Origin: Cupriavidus yeoncheonensis
Lineage (GTDB): Bacteria; Pseudomonadota; Gammaproteobacteria; Burkholderiales; Burkholderiaceae
NCBI RefSeq assembly: GCF_905397275.1
Contig: NZ_CAJPUY010000037.1
Span: 1 to 44,674 of the forward strand
Direction: 5' to 3'
Length of the DNA: 44,674 bases
The notes under the pieces were generated by a model. It ran no database searches. It was not told where the DNA came from and saw only the letters and a list, made by a program, of their open reading frames with translations. Positions 1-8,499 of this stretch are shown here, one piece after another. Position 1 is the stretch's first letter; every line of letters starts with the position of its first letter. The translations under genes were made by a program, and so were the position numbers.

Positions 1-132
1 TTTTATAGCCCGCAAGGGCAGGAAGACGCGAATAACAGTCGCTTCCCCAGCGAAATACCCTTTGATCAACCGGCCAAGCGTCAATTCAGAGGCTTGTTCA
101 GCGTTGCCTTAACTCCTCCGAAGGAAATCCTC

Positions 133-879
133 ATGTCTCATCCTGTTGTCCTGATTACCGGTGCGACGGCTGGCATCGGCCGCGCGACGGCGCTTGCCTT
201 TGCGGCCAAAGGCGCGCGACTGGTCTGTTCGGGGCGGAACGCTGCTGCCGGAGAAGCCCTCATCGCGGAACTGCGGCAGATGGGCGCGGAAGCGGACTTC
301 GTGGCGGCCGATATCGCCCGTGAAGACGATGTCATCCGTCTTGTCGATCATGCCGTCGAGCGCTTTGGAGGTCTCGATATTGCCGTGAACAGTGCCGGAA
401 CGGAAGGAACGCCGGGATCGATCGTCGAGCAGACCGTCGAGACGTACACGACGGTTTTCGATGCGAATGTCCTTGGGACATTCCTCTGCATGAAGCACGA
501 GCTGCGCGTGATGAATTCGCAAAAGCGTGGGGCGATTGTCAATCTCTCCTCCACCATGGGCAGCCGCGGCAACCCGCGAAATCCGATGTACGTGGCAAGC
601 AAGCACGCGATCGAAGGCCTCACCAAATCGGCGGCGCTCGACGTCATCAAGTCGAATGTCCGCGTCAACGCCGTGGCGCCGGGCCCGATTGAAACGGAAA
701 TGCTCGGGCGCATTGCCGGCGGCGCGGACCGGGTCGCGGCCGTCGCCGCAACCATCCCCGCCGGACGTGTTGGCACGCCGGAAGAAGTCGCCGATGCGAT
801 TATCTTCATGGCATCCGAACAGTCCGCATACATCACGGGCCAGATCCTGCACGTGAATGGTGGGAAGACAGCCGCGTAG
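133..879 (+). CDS. SDR family NAD(P)-dependent oxidoreductase
   Basis: This is a classical short-chain dehydrogenase/reductase of 248 residues, the usual length for the family. It is expected to be a soluble cytoplasmic enzyme that oxidises an alcohol or reduces a ketone with NAD(P). The N-terminal Rossmann nucleotide loop TGATAGIG is visible about ten residues in. A conserved NSAG follows in the middle, then the catalytic Ser in NLSSTMG and the YxxxK pair in YVASK. The C-terminal VNGGKTAA is the common ending of FabG-like SDRs. I chose the ATG at 133 because AAGGAA lies just upstream (121-126) and the upstream in-frame ATG at 94 adds 13 residues not typical of the family. The substrate cannot be told from sequence, and the gene stands alone. 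Confidence 0.9.
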   Translation: MSHPVVLITGATAGIGRATALAFAAKGARLVCSGRNAAAGEALIAELRQMGAEADFVAADIAREDDVIRLVDHAVERFGGLDIAVNSAGTEGTPGSIVEQTVETYTTVFDANVLGTFLCMKHELRVMNSQKRGAIVNLSSTMGSRGNPRNPMYVASKHAIEGLTKSAALDVIKSNVRVNAVAPGPIETEMLGRIAGGADRVAAVAATIPAGRVGTPEEVADAIIFMASEQSAYITGQILHVNGGKTAA

Positions 880-916
880 TGTCGGGGACTGTCAAGCTCA
901 TCTGGCGGGCTTCCCT

Positions 917-934
917 GCCGCCCTGACGGGCGGC
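917..934. terminator. GC-rich hairpin after the SDR gene
   Basis: A perfect 7-bp stem (GCCGCCC / GGGCGGC) with a TGAC loop starts 38 bases after the SDR stop and can be lengthened by a few C-G pairs. No T-run follows, so intrinsic termination is uncertain. The rest of 880-1146 shows nothing recognisable. Confidence 0.35.
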
Positions 935-1146
935 GGGGCTAAAGCGAATCTGCCAACCGGCGTTGTCACCCTGGCGCACTCGAACTGGACCCGGGTTGAC
1001 GTTGCCAGGCGGCTGCTTGCGCAGCGGAGCCGACCGCTGAACTGCCTGCCTATGGTCTGAACGAATGGTTTGTGGCCGGCTGCGGCCCCTTCACTTGAGC
1101 GCTCGCTCGGGAGATCCTATGCTGCAGGGGGGAACGCGAGCGGACC

Positions 1147-2040
1147 ATGCACCATTCGGAACTCCAGCCCGGCACACTGTGGCCGGCCATCGTGCAACGA
1201 ACGGCGCACGCCCTGCAGAGTGGGGCGTTGTGTCCGATCGAAACGGTCCAATCGTCGATCGAGGACGGCGGCGTGCGGTTCCTGGTCCGCCAGGTGTCGA
1301 GCCTGGCCCGCAAGGACAAAATGCGCGGAACGGGTACTGCCGGGGGGAATCCCTTCCTTCCCTACGACCCTGATCTGCTGGTTGCGGATATCTCCGATAC
1401 CCATGTGGCGTTGCTTAACAAGTTCAACGTCATCGAGCATCACCTGCTCATCGTCACGCGCCGCTTCGAACCGCAGGAATCATTGTTGACCGTGGCGGAC
1501 TTTGCCGCGCTGCTGGCCTGCATGGCGGAGTTCGGGAGCCTGGGCTTCTACAACGGTGGGGCCGCCGCCGGAGCGAGCCAGGCCCATAAACATCTGCAGG
1601 CCGTACCGCTGCCGCTCGCCGAGTCGGGCCCGTCGTTGCCAGTCGGCCCCTTGCTGGACGCGGCGCGAGTCACCGGCACCATCGGCATCGTCCCCGGTCT
1701 GGCCTTTGCCAATGCCTTCGCGCCGCTCGACATCTTTGCTGCGCCGCAGCGCGACAGGGCATGCATCGTATGCGAACGCTACCGCGCACTGCTCGATGCG
1801 GTTGGCATCCGGGCGATCGATGTGGATGGCAGCCTGTGCCAGTCAGCGCCATACAACCTGCTGGTGATGCCGGCAGGGCTACTGCTGGTGCCAAGATCCA
1901 GCGAATTCGTCGAAGGCATCCCGGTGAATGCTCTGGGGTTCGCAGGCTCGTTATTTGTGCGGGACGTGGCGCAGATGCGGATCATTGAGAGGCTTGGTCC
2001 AATGAGTCTCCTCCGGCGAGCCGCGGCGGCGGCTGGGTAG
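1147..2040 (+). CDS. ATP adenylyltransferase (Ap4A phosphorylase) family protein
   Basis: This 297-residue protein resembles diadenosine tetraphosphate phosphorylases of the HIT superfamily, which split Ap4A by phosphorolysis into ADP and ATP in the cytoplasm. The motif GASQAHKHLQAVPLPL near residue 145-160 carries the HxHxQ-like catalytic signature (His-Lys-His-Leu-Gln). Upstream, NPFLPYDPDLLVADISDTHVALLNKFNV matches in style the conserved N-terminal core of the family (shown here only as a short description of residues about 66-95). A C-terminal domain with ESG-like and PYNLLV segments completes the protein, which is of normal length. The ribosome site before 1147 is weak, but the next in-frame ATG (1321) would remove conserved N-terminal sequence. 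It is monocistronic and not linked in an obvious way to its neighbours. Confidence 0.8.
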   Translation: MHHSELQPGTLWPAIVQRTAHALQSGALCPIETVQSSIEDGGVRFLVRQVSSLARKDKMRGTGTAGGNPFLPYDPDLLVADISDTHVALLNKFNVIEHHLLIVTRRFEPQESLLTVADFAALLACMAEFGSLGFYNGGAAAGASQAHKHLQAVPLPLAESGPSLPVGPLLDAARVTGTIGIVPGLAFANAFAPLDIFAAPQRDRACIVCERYRALLDAVGIRAIDVDGSLCQSAPYNLLVMPAGLLLVPRSSEFVEGIPVNALGFAGSLFVRDVAQMRIIERLGPMSLLRRAAAAAG

Positions 2041-2264
2041 GGATGCGACGCATGTGAGTGACCGGTGACCGGTATGCTGCCGTTGTGCGAGACAGTACTA
2101 ACGTCAGGGCCCTGGCCATACGGACGCGCCCACGCGAGTATAGTCACGAATGGCGCTCGCGCGGGCTCGGGTGCAGGAGAGTTCCCGCGCAAGCGCTGAC
2201 GCAGTGCGCACCGAGCGCTGCCTACAGGAGTTCCCCTTCGCTTTGTGCCGCATTGCGTCCCAGC

Positions 2265-5200
2265 ATGACTTCCCAGGCCCGCTTCTCCGTCCGTCTGTTT
2301 GGCGAGTTCCAGCTCGACGGCGCTGACGCGCCCCTGTTCAACGCAAACTCCCCCCGCTTGCTGGCGCTGCTTGCCTGCCTGGTCCTGCATCGCGACGCAC
2401 CGCAGACGCGGCAGCAGCTCGCCGTACTGTTCTGGCCCGATTCCTCGCAGGCACAGGCGCGCAATGCCCTGCGCCAGTTGCTGTTTCAGCTGCGCAAGAC
2501 CTGGCCGGAGGCGGATCAGTTTGTGCAGGCCGATGCGCAAACGGTGCGATGGCTGCCCGATTCGGTGCTCGACCTCGATGTAGCGCAGTTCCAGTCCGCG
2601 CTTGCGGCTGCGGCCAGGGCCGCGAGGCACGGCGACGCAGGCGCTGAAGAAGAGCTGCTGACGCATGCCGCGGATCTCTATCGCGGCGACCTGCTGGCCA
2701 ACTGCTATGACGAGTGGATCCACCCCGAGCGCGAAAGGCTGCGCGAACAGTGCATCGCGGCGCTCGCGCGCCTCGCTCAACTGAGCGAGGACCGGCGCGA
2801 CTATGCCAAGGCGCTGAAGTACACACAGCAGTTGCAGCGGCTCGACCCGTGCCGGGAACCCACCTGCCTGGCGCTGATGCGCCTGCATGCGCTGAACCAC
2901 GATCACGCATCGGCCATGCGCGCCTATCGCAGCTGTGTGGAAACGCTCGCCCGCGAACTGGGCGTCATGCCCGGCGAAGCCATGCGCGAGGCCTATGCGC
3001 GGCTGGCTGCGCAGGCCGGGTCAATGCAGCGCCAACGCCCGCGGGATGCGATGCTGCCAATGATTGGCCGGCATGGCGAATGGCGCCGGCTGCTTGAAGT
3101 CTGGCAGCGTACCCAGCTGGGAGACAAGCAGTTTGTCCTGATCCTGGGCGAAGCCGGCATCGGCAAATCGCGCCTGGCGGAGGAACTGCTCGTCCATCTG
3201 GCCGAGCAAGGGATCACCGTGGCGCATGCGCGCGCCTATGCGGCCGAGGGACAGCTCGCGTTTGCGCCGGTGACCGGCTGGCTGCGCAGCCCTGCCCTGA
3301 GCGGCGCCATCGGCAAGCTCGACAGACTGTGGCTGACCGAGGTCACGCGCCTGTTGCCCGAACTCCTCACGCAGCAATCCGGATTGTCGCCGCCGTCGCC
3401 ACTGACCGAATACTGGCAACGCCAACGGTTCTTCGAGGCGCTTGCGCGAGCGGTGCTTGCGCACGGCGGGCCGCTGCTGTTGCTGCTCGACGACCTGCAA
3501 TGGTGCGACGGCGAGACGCTCGAATGGCTGCGCTTCCTGATGCGTTCCGACGCGACGGCAAGGCTGATGCTGGTCGCAACGGCGCGCCCCGAGGAAATCA
3601 TGCCGCGCCACGCGGCGAACCGGCTGCTGGACGCACTGCGCCGCGACGACCAGTTCATCGAGATTTCATTGGGGACACTCGATGCCGCCGAAACGGCAAA
3701 GATAGCGGCTCAGATCCTGAACCGGCCGCTGGCCGACACGGAGGCAACCCGGCTGTTCGAAGAGAGCGAGGGCAACCCGCTGTTTGCGGTCGAAATGATG
3801 CGGGCCCGCTCCGACACCACGCCGGTCGGGGACGCACAGGGCGGCGTGGCCTCGAAGTTGCCGCCCAAGGTTTACACCATCATTTCGAACCGGCTCGCAC
3901 AGCTGGCTCCGGGCGCCCGCGAGATCGTCGGGGTTGCCGCGATCATTGGCCGGGCCTTCACGACCGACATGCTCGCCCAGGCAAGCGACCTCGGCGAAGC
4001 TGCCCTGGCAGGCGCGCTGGACGAACTGTGGCAGCGGCGCATCGTGCGCCAGACCGACGGTGGCGGCCTGGCGTTTGACTTCAGCCATGACAAGATCCGC
4101 GACGTGGCATACGCCGAAGTGAGTCCGCAGCAGCGCCGCCGCCTGCATCTGCGCGTGGCGCGGGCGCTCGAGCAGGCCTCGGGCGATGGGCCCGACGCGG
4201 CAAGCGCGCAGATCGCCTCGCACTATGAGCAGGCGGGCCTGCCAGCCCAGGCGGCGGCATTCTACCGGCGCGCGGCCGGCGTTGCGCAGCGTGTGTATGC
4301 CTATGACGATGCCATCGCGTTGCTGACGCGCGGGCTGGTGCAGGCGGACCGGATTGCCGATGCGCAGGAGCGCGCCAGTCAATCGCTGGCCCTGCAACTC
4401 GACCTTGCGCCGCCGATTCGCATCGCCCGAGGCTGGGCCGCCCCGGAACTGGAGGCGCCGCTGCGACGCGCGGTGGAACTGAGCCGGCTGGCGGGCGACA
4501 CCAGTCAGCAGGCACGCGCCCAGGTCAGCCTTTCATTTTTCCTGGTAGTGAGGGCGGAGCTTGCGCAGGCACGCAGCCTGAGCGAGGAACTGATTGCGGG
4601 ACTGGGGCCGCTGGGCGCCGGTACTTACTCGGTGATGGCATGGACCAGCGTCATGGGTAGTCTGGTCCAGCAGGGCGACTGGATGGCTGCCGAGCCCGCG
4701 TATCAACACGCGCGCGGCGCTTATGACGAGGCCCAGCACGCCGAGCATGCGTCCCTCATGGGCGGCAACTTTGGCGTGCTGGCCGCCGCGTGGTCGGCGC
4801 ACGCATTGTGGTTCCGGGGGCTTGCCGATCAAGCCCTCCAGCGCGGAGAGGAAGCGCTGGAGGTGGCGAACCGGGTCGCACACCCGTTCTCCCAGGCGCT
4901 CGCGCTGTCATATCTCGCGACGCAGCACGCGCTGCGGCACGAGCACGGCTTCACGCTGCACTATGCCCGCCAGGCACGCGAGATCGCCGAGCAATACCAC
5001 GTAGGCTACTACCTCGCCTGGGCAGACATGCTGCTCGCCTGGGCGAACGCGAAACAGTCGCCCGGCGCCGACGCCGTGGCGGCGATGCGGGCGGCGATCG
5101 AAGGCTTTCACGCGACCGGCGCACGCCTGCGCATGCCGCTCTATCTGGCCATGCTGGCTGAATGCCTGGGCGACGCGGGAGAGACCGAGGCTGCACTGGC

Positions 5201-5522
5201 GGCTTTGGACCAGGCGTTCGAATGCGCCGCGCGCACTGGCGAGCACTGGGTGGACGCCGAACTGTACAGGCTGCGCGGTGAATTGCTGCTACGCAGCAGC
5301 GCCAACCTTGCCGAAGCCGAGTCATCGTTGCTCAAGGCGATCGAGATCGCCGCAGACCAACGCGCGCTCCCGCTTGAACTGCGTGCCGCCCTGTCATGGG
5401 CAACGCTGCGCACTTCGCAGGGGCAAGCTTCGCACAAGGTGGTCGAAGCGCCGCTCGCGCGATTCACCGAGGGCTTCGATCAGCCCGACATCGTCAGGGC
5501 ACGGACGTTACTCGCGCGTTAG
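2265..5522 (+). CDS. BTAD/SARP-like transcriptional regulator with AAA ATPase and TPR repeats
   Basis: This is a large multidomain regulator of 1085 residues. The N-terminus (RFSVRLFGEFQLDG) starts an OmpR-type winged helix of about 100 residues. A bacterial transcriptional activation domain (BTAD, about residues 105-260) follows, ending in ARELGVMPGEAMREAY. An AAA/NB-ARC-like ATPase module has Walker A GEAGIGKS near residues 295-302 and Walker B LLLLLDDLQW near 406-412. The second half is helical with TPR-like repeats up to the C-terminus. No C-terminal LuxR helix-turn-helix is visible, so DNA binding should be N-terminal. The order resembles AfsR/SARP regulators of actinobacteria and their proteobacterial relatives. 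The start at 2265 opens directly on the winged helix; an upstream in-frame extension to 2058 has no domain. The likely target is the FAD-linked oxidoreductase 131 bp downstream. Confidence 0.85.
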   Translation: MTSQARFSVRLFGEFQLDGADAPLFNANSPRLLALLACLVLHRDAPQTRQQLAVLFWPDSSQAQARNALRQLLFQLRKTWPEADQFVQADAQTVRWLPDSVLDLDVAQFQSALAAAARAARHGDAGAEEELLTHAADLYRGDLLANCYDEWIHPERERLREQCIAALARLAQLSEDRRDYAKALKYTQQLQRLDPCREPTCLALMRLHALNHDHASAMRAYRSCVETLARELGVMPGEAMREAYARLAAQAGSMQRQRPRDAMLPMIGRHGEWRRLLEVWQRTQLGDKQFVLILGEAGIGKSRLAEELLVHLAEQGITVAHARAYAAEGQLAFAPVTGWLRSPALSGAIGKLDRLWLTEVTRLLPELLTQQSGLSPPSPLTEYWQRQRFFEALARAVLAHGGPLLLLLDDLQWCDGETLEWLRFLMRSDATARLMLVATARPEEIMPRHAANRLLDALRRDDQFIEISLGTLDAAETAKIAAQILNRPLADTEATRLFEESEGNPLFAVEMMRARSDTTPVGDAQGGVASKLPPKVYTIISNRLAQLAPGAREIVGVAAIIGRAFTTDMLAQASDLGEAALAGALDELWQRRIVRQTDGGGLAFDFSHDKIRDVAYAEVSPQQRRRLHLRVARALEQASGDGPDAASAQIASHYEQAGLPAQAAAFYRRAAGVAQRVYAYDDAIALLTRGLVQADRIADAQERASQSLALQLDLAPPIRIARGWAAPELEAPLRRAVELSRLAGDTSQQARAQVSLSFFLVVRAELAQARSLSEELIAGLGPLGAGTYSVMAWTSVMGSLVQQGDWMAAEPAYQHARGAYDEAQHAEHASLMGGNFGVLAAAWSAHALWFRGLADQALQRGEEALEVANRVAHPFSQALALSYLATQHALRHEHGFTLHYARQAREIAEQYHVGYYLAWADMLLAWANAKQSPGADAVAAMRAAIEGFHATGARLRMPLYLAMLAECLGDAGETEAALAALDQAFECAARTGEHWVDAELYRLRGELLLRSSANLAEAESSLLKAIEIAADQRALPLELRAALSWATLRTSQGQASHKVVEAPLARFTEGFDQPDIVRARTLLAR

Positions 5523-5616
5523 TTCCGGCCCGGCCACCGCGCGCCGTCGGGCGGCGGAATCCCCCATGTAACGGCTCACCTAACGCTTTCGAAACGCCGA
5601 GGTTGCTACAACTCCT

Positions 5617-5638
5617 GCATACCAGCCGCATACCAGCC
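5617..5638 (+). repeat. 11-bp tandem direct repeat upstream of the FAD oxidoreductase
   Basis: Two perfect head-to-tail copies of GCATACCAGCC occupy 5617-5627 and 5628-5638, just before the AGGAGG ribosome site of the oxidoreductase gene. SARP-type activators are known to bind direct repeats with an 11-bp period, and a BTAD regulator is encoded immediately upstream. The repeat lies only 15 bases from the start codon, closer than a normal activator site, so its role is uncertain. Confidence 0.5.
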
Positions 5639-5653
5639 GAACAGGAGGCAACC

Positions 5654-7039
5654 ATGGAAGCTTCGTTGAGCGAACCCGTCGCAAGCGCACTCAAGGCGCA
5701 TTTTCGGGGACAACTGATTCAGCCGGGCGACGCGGCTTACGAGCAGGCGCGTGCCGTGTACAACGGCATGATCGACAAGCGCCCTGCGCTCATCGCGCGC
5801 TGCGTCGATGTCGCGGACGTGGTCGCGGCGGTGAACGCCGCGCGCGACGGCGGGATGCTGCTGGCCGTGCGTGGCGGCGCGCACAATGGCGCGGGGCTCG
5901 GCACATGCGATGGCGGACTGGTGATCGACCTGTCGCCAATGAAGGGCGTGTTTGTCGACGCCGCACGCAAGACGCTGCGGGTGGGCGGCGGCTGCACCTG
6001 GGGCGATGTGGATCACGCCTCCAGTGCCTATGGGCTGGCGACGCCGAGCGGCTTCATCTCGAGCACCGGCGTGGGCGGACTGACGCTCGGCGGCGGCATC
6101 GGCTACCTCAGCCGCGCCTACGGCCTGACGATCGACAATCTGCTCAGCGCCGAGGTCGTGCTGGCCGACGGGCGCATCGTCACCGCAAGCGACAGCGAGA
6201 ACGCCGACCTGTTCTGGGCATTGCGCGGCGGCGGTGGCAACTTCGGCGTGGTGACGTCGTTCGAGTTCAAGGCCCATCCCGTTGCCACGGTCTATGGCGG
6301 CCCGATGCTGTGGCCGATGGAGCAGGCGCGCGAGCTGATGAAATGGTGGCGCGACTTCATCCTGGACGCGCCGCAGGACATCAATGGCTGGTTCGGCTTC
6401 GTCACGGTGCCGCCCGCACCGCCTTTCCCGGAGGAAGTCCACCTGCAGAAGATGTGTGCCGTGGTGTGGTGCTACACCGGGCCGCTCGATCAGGCCGAAG
6501 CGCATTTCCGTCCGATTCGCGAGGCCATGCCGCCAGCGGTGGACTTTGCCGGACCCATCCCCTGGCCGGTCCTGCAGAGCCTGTTCGATGGACTGTATCC
6601 GGCGGGCCTGCAGTGGTACTGGAAAGCCGACTTCGTCAGCGACCTGAGCGAAAAGGCCATCGATCTGCACATCAAGTACGCGCAGCAGTTGCCGTCGATG
6701 CACTCGACCATGCACCTGTATCCGATCAATGGCGCGGCGCATCGCGCCGGATGCGACGAAACGGCCTTCAGCTACCGCGATGCCAGCTTTGCCAGCGTGA
6801 TTGTCGGCGTCGATCCCGACCCGGCCAACAACGATCGCATCGTGCAGTGGGCGAAGGACTACTGGCTGGCCCTGCATCCGCACTCTGCCGGCGGTGGCTA
6901 CCTCAACATGATGATGGACGAGGGCAATGACAACGTGAAGGCGTCCTATCGCGACAACTATGCGCGGCTGGCGGAGATCAAGCGCAAATACGATCCGGCC
7001 AACCTGTTCCGCGTGAACCAGAACATCAGGCCCGCCTGA
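5654..7039 (+). CDS. FAD-binding oxidoreductase with BBE domain
   Basis: A 461-residue flavoenzyme of the PCMH/VAO family with a C-terminal berberine-bridge (BBE) domain. The FAD-binding half contains AVRGGAHNGAGLGT; His77 is in the position that links covalently to the flavin 8-alpha carbon in this family. STGVGGLTLGGGIGYLSRAYG is the second FAD segment (described by key residues only). At the site where bicovalent members have a Cys (ICPTVG-like), this protein has Ser (ISSTG), so a single His linkage is predicted. The C-terminus NYARLAEIKRKYDPANLFR is the diagnostic BBE ending. AGGAGG at 5643-5648 fixes the ATG at 5654. No signal peptide is seen. Substrates in the family are sugars, alkaloids or aromatic alcohols; the one here is unknown. 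It is probably controlled by the BTAD regulator upstream. Confidence 0.88.
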   Translation: MEASLSEPVASALKAHFRGQLIQPGDAAYEQARAVYNGMIDKRPALIARCVDVADVVAAVNAARDGGMLLAVRGGAHNGAGLGTCDGGLVIDLSPMKGVFVDAARKTLRVGGGCTWGDVDHASSAYGLATPSGFISSTGVGGLTLGGGIGYLSRAYGLTIDNLLSAEVVLADGRIVTASDSENADLFWALRGGGGNFGVVTSFEFKAHPVATVYGGPMLWPMEQARELMKWWRDFILDAPQDINGWFGFVTVPPAPPFPEEVHLQKMCAVVWCYTGPLDQAEAHFRPIREAMPPAVDFAGPIPWPVLQSLFDGLYPAGLQWYWKADFVSDLSEKAIDLHIKYAQQLPSMHSTMHLYPINGAAHRAGCDETAFSYRDASFASVIVGVDPDPANNDRIVQWAKDYWLALHPHSAGGGYLNMMMDEGNDNVKASYRDNYARLAEIKRKYDPANLFRVNQNIRPA

Positions 7040-7256
7040 CGCAACACGCTTGCGACATGGGCGCAGCTACCGGTTGCGCCCTGTACCAGAAGTCCGGCGC
7101 GAAGCCGCTGCCACGATGGAATGGCAGCCGGCCCGCGCCTGGCAACGGCTTGCACGGCAGAGGCGATCCCGTGCAGGCCATCGCATTTCCTAGCTGATCG
7201 CCTGCACGAGGAGTGCCGTCGCGGCAACGCCGCCGACACCCCTGTTGGAGATAGCA

Positions 7257-7619
7257 ATGCACAAGACTCTTGCCAAGACCCTGCTTGCCGCTGCCGCGCT
7301 TGCCGCATTTGCCGCCGGGCTCAGCCAGACCGCCCACGCCGGTGCCTATGCAGATGCGCTGATCGTTGCCGCGCCGGGACACAACGGCCCGCGCGACGCC
7401 TTTACCGATGGCGCGCACCGTCCGGCCACCGAGGCCACCATGTTGCCCGTGGTCGCGCAGCAGGGCCGGTCCGTGTGCGTGGTCCGTGGCTTTGATCCGT
7501 ACCGCGACGGCATGCGCAAACCTGATCCTTACACCGATGGCGGCCGCGTCGGCTCTCGCGATGGCTTCACCGACGGCGCGCGCAGCGATGCGCGCGACGG
7601 CGGGGAGTGCCGGTCCTGA
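7257..7619 (+). CDS. small secreted protein with Asp/Thr/Gly-rich DxFTDGA repeats
   Basis: A 120-residue protein that I do not recognise as a named family. Residues 1-29 are a clear Sec signal peptide: MHKTLAKTLL, a long Ala/Leu core, and an AHA-type cleavage site. The mature part is short and repetitive, with degenerate units RDAFTDGAHR, DPYRDGMRKP, DPYTDGGR and RDGFTDGARSD, rich in Asp, Gly, Thr and Arg. Two Cys residues (one in SVCVV, one close to the C-terminus) could form a disulfide in the periplasm. GGAG at 7247-7250 supports the ATG at 7257. Repeats of acidic residues with Gly might suggest metal or polyanion binding, but this is only a guess. The gene is alone. Confidence 0.7.
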   Translation: MHKTLAKTLLAAAALAAFAAGLSQTAHAGAYADALIVAAPGHNGPRDAFTDGAHRPATEATMLPVVAQQGRSVCVVRGFDPYRDGMRKPDPYTDGGRVGSRDGFTDGARSDARDGGECRS

Positions 7620-7834
7620 GCAGGGCAGGGCAGAGCAACGGCGCGTGCCAACCGTGTCGATCACCGTCGCCGGTAAGAGCCAGGCGTGCTGCCCGTCGAC
7701 ACCTTGAACGCCCAGTTGAACGCACAGGTCAGGCAGGCTTCGCCCGGACGTCTGGAACTGCCCCGTTGGGACTCAGCCAGACTGAAGGGCGCGCGCCATG
7801 GACAGAACCGGTCTTGGCACGTTGCTCCTCACCG

Positions 7835-8332
7835 TTATCCGGCGAGTGTCGCCTTTATTGTCGGACAACACCGGATCTCCCTTGAAGACGTAACGTGCCT
7901 GAAGTGATGTCTCCAGAGGCCAATGCCGAGCTGTCCCGATCGATCCAGCGAAGAGCCGACTGTCAGGTCCGCAATCAGGGTTGGCCGGAGGCCCGCATCG
8001 AACAAGGCAAAGCCGGCTGCCAGTACGCAGGTTTCGGTCTGAAGGCCGCAGACGAGCGTGCGGTCCGGCTCCAGGCTCTTGAGGCAGGCAATGGTTTCCG
8101 CCGAAGGGCAGTAGCCATGCTTGATAAATACAATATCGGCCGCTACCAGGCTGTCGTCCGACGGGCCTGGATGCCACCCCAATTGACGGGCAAATGGTGT
8201 CCGGCTTTCGTCGTGCCGCTCGACGGTCGCAACGGATGGCATGAGGCCAAGAAGTGATCGCGCGCCTTCGACAAGCCAGGAGGGCGGTGAAAAGGAGGGT
8301 TGAATGTCGATGATGAGCAAGGCCTGGCGCAT
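7835..8332 (-). CDS. isochorismatase-family cysteine hydrolase
   Basis: A 165-residue alpha/beta hydrolase of the isochorismatase-like superfamily, which acts on amides or vinyl ethers. The catalytic triad is visible: Asp9 in ALLIIDIQPSF, Lys71 in VFIKHGY and Cys102 in GLQTETCVLAAGFALFDAG. A Cys nucleophile is what amidohydrolases such as nicotinamidase use. I chose the start at 8332 because MRQALLIIDIQ is the standard N-terminus; a longer reading to 8410 adds 26 unrelated residues. The last 15 or so residues (REIRCCPTIKATLAG) look unlike family members and may follow a late frameshift. It lies downstream of dpaL on the same strand with a 167-bp gap. The amide substrate is unknown. Confidence 0.75.
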   Translation of the reverse strand: MRQALLIIDIQPSFSPPSWLVEGARSLLGLMPSVATVERHDESRTPFARQLGWHPGPSDDSLVAADIVFIKHGYCPSAETIACLKSLEPDRTLVCGLQTETCVLAAGFALFDAGLRPTLIADLTVGSSLDRSGQLGIGLWRHHFRHVTSSREIRCCPTIKATLAG

Positions 8333-8499
8333 TGCTTTCGGTCTGACGCGATACTGCCTTGCAGTCTGGCAGTCCAAGCGCAAGTGTCGGGGCACCGTTG
8401 ACGTCTGCATGGCATAGGCTCTTGTGGGCGTTTCCGGGGCGCGATGGCATCACAGCCGCGCCTGCGTCCGCAAGTCTCGCGCACGCAGGCCTGCAACGT

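Noticed and set aside
109..852. A long open frame on the minus strand opposite the SDR gene
   Set aside because: It is the shadow of a high-GC gene. The plus-strand frame has the SDR motifs and a ribosome site; this one shows no family signature.
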